IMG/VR virus record: IMGVR_UViG_3300048694_000995
Location: 1 to 35,892 of that record
Origin: a virus
Direction: 5' to 3' (one strand)
DNA: 35,892 bases
Below the pieces are notes generated by a model. That model worked only from the letters and a program-made list of their open reading frames with translations, made no database searches and was not told the origin of the DNA. This document shows, one piece after another, positions 21,401 through 29,398 of the stretch (positions are counted from its first letter, which is position 1; each line of letters begins with the position of its first letter). The translations under genes were made by a program, and so were the position numbers.

Positions 21401-23514
21401 TGTCTGATCAAATTGAAAAGAAGATCAGTCTACTAGTACAGAGACAATTCCCGGACTTCATACAAGAAGAGGGTCCGGTTCTTACTCAGTTTGTCAAAGC
21501 GTACTATGAGTGGATGGAACAAGAAGGCAACGCTCTGTATTACAACAGACGTATTCTTGAGCTTCGTGATATTGACACAACAGTAACAGATTTCCTCTCG
21601 CATTTCCAGAAGAAGTATCTTTATGGGATTCCGTTCAACGTAATCATTAACAAGAGATACTTGCTCAAGCACATACTTGACGTATATCGATCAAAAGGAA
21701 GCATTCAGTGCTTTAAGTTGCTGTTCCGTTTGATATATGATGAAGACGTCGACGTATACTTGCCCGGAAGAGATCTTCTGCGGGTCAGCGATGGTATTTG
21801 GAAAGTACCTCAGTATCTCGAGGTAAGCTATATCGATAACTTGCAGCAGTATGTCGGTAAGAAAATCTATGGTGCATCTACCAAGACAACCGCAGTCGTT
21901 GAAAGCTTTATTCGCCAGCCGGTCAACGGAACTATAGTTAACAAGCTGTATATCTCTAACATCCACCCAAAAGGTGGGACATTCGACCGCGGCGAAAAGA
22001 TCTACAATTATAATGATCGCAATAGTGCAAATCTTGCATTAATAATTGGTGCATCTCCTATTATTCTTGGTAGTGTCAATAGTGTCGATGTTATTAATAG
22101 CGGTGGCGGATTCAAAGTTGGCGATATTCTTCGGGTTGCTCATCGCAGTCTTGCAAATAATGCAGTAATCAGTACCGGCATTGGTGCGTATGTCAAGGTA
22201 ACTGAGCTAGCTGTTCGTCGAGGTGAACTGTCGTTTGAAATCATCGATGGTGGGACGGGGTATTTGCAGAACAGCCATTGCTTTGTTTATCGCGGGGACG
22301 GAGATACAACAGGAAACGGAGGGTCATTCCAGCTAGGTCCACTTTCATATACTACCGATTTAACGTATGATCAATCGTTAATCATCGATGATTATCTAAC
22401 AACTGTCAATAGTGATGCGACGGTCAACGTTGGCAGCACAATGAGTTTTGTCACTGCTAGCTTTGGTACAATTGCAACGCTTGCGAATACTAAACCCGGA
22501 TTGGGGTATACGGCAGCTCCTAATATTTTTGTTCGTAGTACACTACTATCATCGAACCTTGCTGGAACAGTATCATACAATAGCGGGTCAAATACTGTTA
22601 GTGGTACAAACACAATCTTTGATATCGTATTTGCTGCAAATGACTGCATCTATTTGCAATCAAACGGAACAAATTCGAATACCGGCGAATATCAGATCAT
22701 CAAGACTGTTGCCAATGCTACCAGCCTTGTTCTTTATGGACCTCCAACAAACAATAGTACTGCAACTGCGATCTATAAAGCAGCTCCAAACATTATATCA
22801 TCACAATTTGCTCTATACGATCCTCTAATTGCAACAGACGACGGCGATACTCCTGGACTCAATGCTCAGATCAGCGGATTCCCATCAACTGGTAACGATG
22901 CAATTGGAAAGCTAGCTGCTATCCAATCCGGCGAAGGATATCGTAATGGCGAATTAGTATACATGTACCTGACAGGTAGTTTGACAGATCTACAAATTGC
23001 TCAAGGAGGAAGTGGTTATTCGAATGGAGATCCAATTGTTTTTGCTGGTGGCAGTCCAAATGTTATTGCCTCTGGTTATGTCACAACAAACAACACAGGT
23101 GGTGTTACTTCAGCTATCCTCGATCCTGTTGGATCCGGCTACCAGACACTCCCTGAGGTCCGAATTAAGACAGTAAGTGGTTCCGGAGCAATTCTGACTG
23201 TTGCTATTCAGGACTATAATCCTTCATCGGAAGTAATAGGTACAATTGTCAAGAAAGGCGTTGGTAAAAAACGTGGGTACTTTGTCACAACGCAAGGATT
23301 TCTTAATAGTGACAAGGTTGTTCAGGATAGCTACTTCTGGCAAGATTATTCATATCAGCTGAGAGCTGCTATTACTGTTGATAAGTATCGTAACATTCTA
23401 TATCAAACATTCCACCCAGCTGGCGCAGAAATGTTTGGTCAGTATCTTTCAACGACAACAGTCAATAATTCGTTTGCTGTACAGTACAGCAACACGACAC
23501 CTACAATATCATAA
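21400..23514 (+). CDS. 7: Baseplate wedge protein, gp7-like, lacking the T4 N-terminal region
   Basis: This 704-residue protein begins where T4 gp7 is about two-thirds through. FVKAYYEWMEQEGNALYYNR (residues 31-50) and RSKGSIQCFKLLFRLIYDED (95-114) align with T4 gp7's FCEAYIQYLSDGYGTQYNNL and STKGIEASYKFLFKVLYNEE. That T4 region lies after the large N-terminal propeller-like part, which is absent here. Downstream are beta-rich repeats with GxGYxxG turns (GGTGYLQN, GEGYRNGE, GGSGYSNGD, GSGYQTL) and, at about residues 388-463, a small beta module shared with two later genes. The end (HPAGAEMFGQYLS) resembles the C-terminal motif of the T4 region (HPVGFGFIAITL). It sits between gp6 and gp8, as in T4. 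Confidence 0.85.
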   Translation: MSDQIEKKISLLVQRQFPDFIQEEGPVLTQFVKAYYEWMEQEGNALYYNRRILELRDIDTTVTDFLSHFQKKYLYGIPFNVIINKRYLLKHILDVYRSKGSIQCFKLLFRLIYDEDVDVYLPGRDLLRVSDGIWKVPQYLEVSYIDNLQQYVGKKIYGASTKTTAVVESFIRQPVNGTIVNKLYISNIHPKGGTFDRGEKIYNYNDRNSANLALIIGASPIILGSVNSVDVINSGGGFKVGDILRVAHRSLANNAVISTGIGAYVKVTELAVRRGELSFEIIDGGTGYLQNSHCFVYRGDGDTTGNGGSFQLGPLSYTTDLTYDQSLIIDDYLTTVNSDATVNVGSTMSFVTASFGTIATLANTKPGLGYTAAPNIFVRSTLLSSNLAGTVSYNSGSNTVSGTNTIFDIVFAANDCIYLQSNGTNSNTGEYQIIKTVANATSLVLYGPPTNNSTATAIYKAAPNIISSQFALYDPLIATDDGDTPGLNAQISGFPSTGNDAIGKLAAIQSGEGYRNGELVYMYLTGSLTDLQIAQGGSGYSNGDPIVFAGGSPNVIASGYVTTNNTGGVTSAILDPVGSGYQTLPEVRIKTVSGSGAILTVAIQDYNPSSEVIGTIVKKGVGKKRGYFVTTQGFLNSDKVVQDSYFWQDYSYQLRAAITVDKYRNILYQTFHPAGAEMFGQYLSTTTVNNSFAVQYSNTTPTIS

Positions 23515-23523
23515 GGGAATATA

Positions 23524-25068
23524 ATGGGGCTTCTAAAACCAGGATACAACAAGGCAATTATCGATAGTATCATAGCTGGTATCAATGCAAATACAGCTCA
23601 GTACTATGCATTTGCTGGTAATCCAGTCACATATGATGGTGCGGTCCCAGCTGAAACTGCCGATGATCTAACGTCGGCTGCAGCATTTAATCAATCGATT
23701 GAATTTGGTAAGAAGCTCGCAAACACCGATTTTGCATATATGATTCGTAATATTGTATGGACAGCGAATACAAATTATGCTCGTTACGACAACACAATCG
23801 ATATATCGAACTCTGACTATTACGTAATTGCCCCTCCTGCAATCGTTGGTGGCGATTATCTTGTATTTAAATGCATTGATAACAACGGTAACGGCAAGTC
23901 AACTGAGATTCCCGATCAGATACAAACGCAATCATTCACCAAATCTGATTCATATACATGGAGATATGTTGCATCTATTAGCGATGCTCATTACAAGAAA
24001 TTTGCGACTGCAGATCACGTTCCGTTGTATAGTAACAGCTCAGTCATAGCTGATGCAGATCTTAATGCTGGGGTCGAAGTTGTTGTTGTATCAAATGGTG
24101 GTATCGGCTATGCATGTCATCATGACGGACAAATACAGAGTATAGTTAATACATCTGTTTTGCAGATTGAACTAGACGCGTCGTCTGACAACGATTTTTA
24201 TGTTAACAACTCGATCTATATTTACAACAACATTAGCGTTGGTGGGCAGCTGCTGACAATTGCTGATTATGTTGCAAATACAACTGGCCGGTGGGTATAT
24301 GTTTCTCCTGCTGCAAATACAGATTCAATAACAACTGGTGTCACGAACTATAAAATTACACCTCGATTAGTATTCGATCACGATGGAACAAGTGATCCAA
24401 AAGGGTACGTGACAATTAATACTACTAGTAACAGTATACTGTCAGCAGTAATAGTTGATCCAGGAACAGGAATTTCTCGGGTTTCTGTATCTGTTGTTAG
24501 CAATACTGTATATGGTAGTGGAGCTAATCTTTACTGTATTGCTCCGCCACCCGGTGGTCATGGTAGCGATGTATTCAGCGAACTTAAAGTATCTGCAATT
24601 GGTATTGGATTCCAGTTCAGCGGGACAGAGTCAAATACGATTTCCGGGCTGATTCCTTACAATAAGATTGGTATTATTACCGGTCTCCATGCTCTCAATG
24701 CAAATAACACAAAGGGATCTGCATTCTCATCAAATACATTCTCGCAAGTACTACGAGCAACTGTTTCCCCGTCTGCGACATTTACTGTTGGTGAATTAGT
24801 CACCGGAAATACTTCTGGTGCAAAAGGATATGTTGCATTTAGTAATAGCACAACGTTGATGCTAACCGGCGACAAGGATTTCTCAAACGGAGAGTATATT
24901 ACTAGCAGCAACGGATCGTTGTCAACTGCAATAACAATATCGACTCTTGGTGACATATACACAAAGTCTATCAATCCGTTGTATGTGCAGAATACAGACA
25001 ATATTCAGAGATCAAATACACAGAACGAAGCATTCAAGATTGTCATATCGTTTAATTCTGGAGGATGA
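23524..25068 (+). CDS. 8: Baseplate wedge protein gp8
   Basis: gp8 is a wedge dimer contacting gp6, gp7 and gp10. This 514-residue protein has the gp8 pattern: DYLVFKCIDNNGNGKST and QSFTKSDSYTWRYVASISD then KKFATADHVPLY (residues about 111-170), matching T4's WLVYRCLDV, DGYVWEYLFEIP and the T-N-E-Y-I-V-V-P end. T4 gp8 is 334 residues. The excess is C-terminal beta sequence including a GELV...GYV...L module (about 420-470) also inserted in gp53. It ends in a strand-rich stretch that includes NEAFKIVISF. The upstream Shine-Dalgarno is AAGGGAA. Confidence 0.87.
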   Translation: MGLLKPGYNKAIIDSIIAGINANTAQYYAFAGNPVTYDGAVPAETADDLTSAAAFNQSIEFGKKLANTDFAYMIRNIVWTANTNYARYDNTIDISNSDYYVIAPPAIVGGDYLVFKCIDNNGNGKSTEIPDQIQTQSFTKSDSYTWRYVASISDAHYKKFATADHVPLYSNSSVIADADLNAGVEVVVVSNGGIGYACHHDGQIQSIVNTSVLQIELDASSDNDFYVNNSIYIYNNISVGGQLLTIADYVANTTGRWVYVSPAANTDSITTGVTNYKITPRLVFDHDGTSDPKGYVTINTTSNSILSAVIVDPGTGISRVSVSVVSNTVYGSGANLYCIAPPPGGHGSDVFSELKVSAIGIGFQFSGTESNTISGLIPYNKIGIITGLHALNANNTKGSAFSSNTFSQVLRATVSPSATFTVGELVTGNTSGAKGYVAFSNSTTLMLTGDKDFSNGEYITSSNGSLSTAITISTLGDIYTKSINPLYVQNTDNIQRSNTQNEAFKIVISFNSGG

Positions 25069-25069
25069 A

Positions 25070-25627
25070 GTGAAACAGACTATTATACTCGATGATCTAT
25101 TTGACAATGCTATGATCAAAACTATTAATACACATGTTCTCAACGGAACGTGGAAGTTTGTCCCAGATATGTCATACGGCGGCAAGCAGCATTTTGGGTT
25201 CAACCAGACATTTAAACATCCATCACTTGGAGTTCTTTCTCCTCTTTATGAACAGATTTGTGTGCCGATTATAAATACCGTAACGCAACATACCGGTATA
25301 CAGATAAATGACATTGCGTTCACTCGAGCGTTCTTGCAGGTACCGCTTGCTGATAAATACTATGATAATACTAATGGTGTACACATAGATTTGCCAGAAC
25401 CACACTATGCATGTGTATACTACTGTGATGACAGCGACGGTGAGACTATAGTATACGAACAAACAGCAGGAACAGTTCCTTGCGGGTCAACTAATGTTGA
25501 TCTCACTGTCCATAAGACAGTGGAACCAAAGAGAGGACGAGTAGTGCTATTTGATGGATTCCGGTATCACTGCAGCTCTCAGCCGCGTAACTCAATGCGG
25601 TGCATTATTAATTTTAATCTGATCTAG
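25070..25627 (+). CDS. 2-oxoglutarate/Fe(II)-dependent oxygenase
   Basis: This 185-residue enzyme has the iron triad H105-x-D107 (GVHIDLPE) and H167 (FRYHCSS), and R177 to hold 2-oxoglutarate (MRCIINF). This is the prolyl-hydroxylase-like double-stranded beta-helix pattern; such enzymes hydroxylate proteins or small molecules. The start is GTG at 25070, five bases after GGAGG and two bases past the gp8 stop; an ATG at 25065 is followed by a stop after two codons. 2OG oxygenases are common in T4-like phages of cyanobacteria, often among structural genes, with unknown substrates. Placement inside the baseplate operon suggests late expression and possibly virion proteins as substrates (inference). 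Confidence 0.88.
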   Translation: MKQTIILDDLFDNAMIKTINTHVLNGTWKFVPDMSYGGKQHFGFNQTFKHPSLGVLSPLYEQICVPIINTVTQHTGIQINDIAFTRAFLQVPLADKYYDNTNGVHIDLPEPHYACVYYCDDSDGETIVYEQTAGTVPCGSTNVDLTVHKTVEPKRGRVVLFDGFRYHCSSQPRNSMRCIINFNLI

Positions 25628-25634
25628 GACATCG

Positions 25635-28600
25635 ATGCCACAAAAAACAGACTTGAATGTCAGCCCGTACTTTGATGACTTCAGTGAGGAAGACAACTAC
25701 TATCGCTATCTGTACCGGCCGAAACTTCCGGTACAGGCACGAGAGCTCAATGGTGTTCAGTCATTGCTACAAAACCAGATCGAGAGATTTGGTAACTGGG
25801 CATTCAAGAACGGTGATATTGTCTCCGGTTGCGCAATTCAAGATCTTCCGGTAGTGCCATTTGTCCGCCTTGATGATAATCAGGCGAATGCTGCTGTCTA
25901 TAGTGCGGCGGCGCTTGCAAACACTCAGGTCGTTTGCCTTGCATCAAATCTTCAAGCACGCGTGATCATTTCAAGTGACGGATTGAAGTCAAACTATCCG
26001 AACACAAACATCATCTATCTTCAGTATCTCAACACCGGTACAGGCGGCGAGACTGTATTCTCAAATACAAGTCAGCTAACATTCTACAACATCCCAAGAA
26101 CCGGTAACGATAGTATCGACATCGTTGCTGTTGTAAACACATACGCAAACAGCACTGCTAATACATATACGGTTGGTAACGGTCATTGTATCAGTGTCAG
26201 CGATGGAATCGTATTCATCTCCGGTTGCTTTGTCAAAGTAAAGAACCCAACATTCGGTATCGTTAATGCATATAGCGTATATGCTGGTAACAGCGTTGTT
26301 GGATTCCAGGCAGTAGAAGACATTGTAACTGAAGATCAAGACTCGACATTAGCAGACAATGCTCTTGGATACGAGAACGAAAATGCACCGGGTGCACATC
26401 GTCTACGTATTCTACCGTCGCTTGTTACGCTAGATCCAGCAGATGCAGCAAACACATCTGGGTTCAATCCGATTGTAACCTACAACTACGGTGCTCTAGT
26501 AACAAAGAGTGTTGCGGGTGCAAATGTCTATAGCATTGTTGGTGACGCTCTTGCTCAGCGTACATATGAAGAATCTGGCAACTACGTTGTTACTCCGTTT
26601 ACAGTTGATAGCGTAACGTCACTTCCTGGTAATAGCATTGTTAGTTCAATTGATGCGAATACCGTTCTAGGTAGAATCAATCCCGGACTTGGTTATGCTC
26701 AGGGTAAAAGAGTCCAGCTGCTTAAGACCGCATACATCAATATGCGTCGTGGTGTCGACACTCAAGTTAATCGTCAGCAACAGATTACATTCAATTACGG
26801 AGGATATGTTCTTCTTAATGAAGTTGCCGGATCATTTGACTTCAATAAGGTCGAGACTGTACAGCTTTATGATACTGCACAGCAAGCTGTAACCAATAGA
26901 ACATTCTCTGCTACATCACCAACTGGCAACTTGATTGGTAATGCTGCACTTCGTTGTTTCTCATATGTGAGTGGCGCTCCGGGAACGAACACTGCGCAAT
27001 ATGCATTGCACTTGTTTAATATTCAACTTGCAAATGGATACAGTACAAGCAAAATCAAATCAGTATACTATAACGGTACATACAAAGGTATCGGAGACGT
27101 TGTTTCTAATGGTACTGTTGGTGCTAGCAGCAAAGATCAGTTGTATTCGTTTGGTGTTAGTGGCCTAAAGAGTCTTCGTGACTCATCAAACAACAACAAT
27201 ACCGAGTATGTCTACCGTACCAAAGTAACCGGTACACTAGCTACAAACGGACAGATCACAGTTACTCTTCCAGCATCTGCAACCGGTGGTGTTGATATTC
27301 TTCCATACGGAACCGGTCAATTAACCGATGCAGAGGCCGGAGGATTTAACGTTGCTTATAACGCAAATGCTCAATCATCTGCTCTATCAGGTACGGTAAC
27401 AGTATATGCAAGTAACAACTATGTGTTGGGATCATCAACAACATTCACATCAGACTTCAATCTTGGTCAGCTAATCAAGGTAGGAAGCGATACACGAATA
27501 ATTACATCGATTGTCAATAACACCGTTCTCAATGTCCAATCAGCATTCAGTGCAAACGCATCCGGCCAGACGTATTATGGATACTACCCACAAGGTAAGC
27601 TTGTCCCGCTGACATATAACGTTGGTTATGGTCGCCAGGGATATGTTAATGTAACGAACACAACATCATTTGTTATTCAAACCCCAGCTCGTCCATCAGC
27701 CAGCGTTGGTGTTGATGTGACATTTGACGTTCTTCGTACTCAGGTGTCACCGGCACAGAAGGTAATCAACAAGAATCGATTTGTCAAGATCAACACGAGC
27801 AACAATGCTGCTGGGCCAATTGGTCCATGGTGTCTTGGTATAAGCGATATTCATCAGGTTCGTGCTGTATACGGCCATGCAAACTCCTATACAACATCTG
27901 GTACTGATATTACCAACCAATTTGTATTTGGTACCGGACAAAAAGACACGCACTATGACTTTGGATATTTGTATCCAAAAGCTTCATACAGCCAGTCTAC
28001 ATATCCATGTCTACTTGTTCAGCTAGATTATTTCACAACAAATACATCTGGCGGGCTTGGATTCTATACAGTTGAATCGTATCCAATCGATGATGCAAAC
28101 ACATCAAATACCAATGCGATTATGACTCGTGATATCCCAACGTATGTTGACGAAGCAGGAATCAAGACTCCTCTTCGTGACTATGTTGACTTCCGTGTTC
28201 CGGCTACATCAACTGCAAACAATACCGGCGCAGTTGACATGTCAAACACAGCAGCAGTTAATACTGCTATTGGATATGCAACGTTGAACCCATCGTCAAC
28301 TGTGACGTTCAATGTTCCAGTTAATGGATTGAACATACCATCATATGGTAAGAACTTCCAGGCTGACTATACAATGTATCTCAGCCGTAAGGACTTGGTA
28401 TACATTACACCTGACAACGTTCTTAAGGTCAAAGAAGGATTGAGTTCGCAATCACCACAAACTCCGTTGTATCCAGAGAATGCAATGGCGATTGCGGTTA
28501 TCAATATTCCTCCATATCCTTCATTGTCATCTGATCAGGTCGATCAGTTGAAAGCGGTTAATAACAGATCAAAGAACATCATTCGTGATACTGCCCAGGC

Positions 28601-29387
28601 GATATCTTCTAACATTGTGACAAACAAGCGTTACACAATGAGAGATATCGGTAAGCTTGATACTCGTACTACAAACCTTGAGCAATTTGTTCAGCTGTCG
28701 CTTCTTGAGAAGAAGGCCGCTGATATGACTATTACTGATCAACATGGATTAAATCGATTCAAAAACGGAATCTTTGTTGACCCAATGTCAGACTTCACAC
28801 AAAGCGACGTCAGCAATCCAGAGTATAGTATTGCAATCGATTTTGATAAAGGAGTAGCACGTCCGCGTATTATTCGTGAAGTGCTCCGTGTCAAGTTTGA
28901 TAGTTCTGCATCAACTAATGTTGTTCGGACCGGCCGGTTGGTCACTCTGCCATACACAGAAGTAGAGTTCCTAACGCAGCCATTTGCTACAAAGTACCGT
29001 TCATCAGCTCACGTTGCGTTTGCATGGAACGGAAAGTGTGTATTGCTTCCTTCATATGATAACCACAGCGACATAAATAATACTGGGTCACTAAACGTGA
29101 CAATCGATAATAGCACACCATGGAAAGAGTTTGCACAAAGCCCAATGGGATCAATTTGGGGTGACTGGCGTACATCTACCAACGTTGTTTCGACGTCGGT
29201 TCTTTCTGGTAATACAGAGATCACCAACCTCAACGTTAACCTTGGATGGCAAGGTGGCCACGATGCATCTGCTATACCAGCTTTGTTGAACTACATGGTC
29301 AGTAACTATGGTGAAGCTTCTATTCATGGATTGAACGTAACAACGTTTGGTAACGGTCGTTTGTCTGATAGATTCTATTTCGCGTAA
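25635..29387 (+). CDS. DUF4815 virion protein (outer baseplate / fibre region)
   Basis: This 1250-residue protein starts with the DUF4815 signature: NVSPYFDDFSEEDNYYRYLY (residues 8-27), then PVQARELNGVQSLLQNQIER and FGNWAFKNGDIVSG. DUF4815 proteins are virion proteins of T4-like and other tailed phages lying after the wedge genes. The rest is largely beta-rich and Asn/Thr/Ser-rich, with a small beta module at about residues 585-653 shared with gp7-like and the next protein. The region KDLVYITPDNVLKVKEG (about 918-934) and a helical stretch around 960-1020 are typical of the family's centre. A role as a baseplate-peripheral or fibre-attachment protein is inference. Confidence 0.82.
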   Translation: MPQKTDLNVSPYFDDFSEEDNYYRYLYRPKLPVQARELNGVQSLLQNQIERFGNWAFKNGDIVSGCAIQDLPVVPFVRLDDNQANAAVYSAAALANTQVVCLASNLQARVIISSDGLKSNYPNTNIIYLQYLNTGTGGETVFSNTSQLTFYNIPRTGNDSIDIVAVVNTYANSTANTYTVGNGHCISVSDGIVFISGCFVKVKNPTFGIVNAYSVYAGNSVVGFQAVEDIVTEDQDSTLADNALGYENENAPGAHRLRILPSLVTLDPADAANTSGFNPIVTYNYGALVTKSVAGANVYSIVGDALAQRTYEESGNYVVTPFTVDSVTSLPGNSIVSSIDANTVLGRINPGLGYAQGKRVQLLKTAYINMRRGVDTQVNRQQQITFNYGGYVLLNEVAGSFDFNKVETVQLYDTAQQAVTNRTFSATSPTGNLIGNAALRCFSYVSGAPGTNTAQYALHLFNIQLANGYSTSKIKSVYYNGTYKGIGDVVSNGTVGASSKDQLYSFGVSGLKSLRDSSNNNNTEYVYRTKVTGTLATNGQITVTLPASATGGVDILPYGTGQLTDAEAGGFNVAYNANAQSSALSGTVTVYASNNYVLGSSTTFTSDFNLGQLIKVGSDTRIITSIVNNTVLNVQSAFSANASGQTYYGYYPQGKLVPLTYNVGYGRQGYVNVTNTTSFVIQTPARPSASVGVDVTFDVLRTQVSPAQKVINKNRFVKINTSNNAAGPIGPWCLGISDIHQVRAVYGHANSYTTSGTDITNQFVFGTGQKDTHYDFGYLYPKASYSQSTYPCLLVQLDYFTTNTSGGLGFYTVESYPIDDANTSNTNAIMTRDIPTYVDEAGIKTPLRDYVDFRVPATSTANNTGAVDMSNTAAVNTAIGYATLNPSSTVTFNVPVNGLNIPSYGKNFQADYTMYLSRKDLVYITPDNVLKVKEGLSSQSPQTPLYPENAMAIAVINIPPYPSLSSDQVDQLKAVNNRSKNIIRDTAQAISSNIVTNKRYTMRDIGKLDTRTTNLEQFVQLSLLEKKAADMTITDQHGLNRFKNGIFVDPMSDFTQSDVSNPEYSIAIDFDKGVARPRIIREVLRVKFDSSASTNVVRTGRLVTLPYTEVEFLTQPFATKYRSSAHVAFAWNGKCVLLPSYDNHSDINNTGSLNVTIDNSTPWKEFAQSPMGSIWGDWRTSTNVVSTSVLSGNTEITNLNVNLGWQGGHDASAIPALLNYMVSNYGEASIHGLNVTTFGNGRLSDRFYFA

Positions 29388-29398
29388 GGAGACTTTTT

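Noticed and set aside
24431-24442. Twelve-base palindrome ACAGTATACTGT, related in sequence to the tmRNA spacer stem and to the repeat before 33765.
   Set aside because: It lies inside the gp8 coding region and the shared GTATAC core is itself a palindrome common in such sequence; no pattern of placement.
25270-25277. Perfect T4 late-promoter octamer TATAAATA inside the 2OG-oxygenase gene, with GATAAATA at 25352, and other internal matches at 19520 and 31933.
   Set aside because: ATAAATA is expected roughly six times per strand by chance in this AT-rich window; these lie within coding sequence with no start region next to them, so I did not annotate them.
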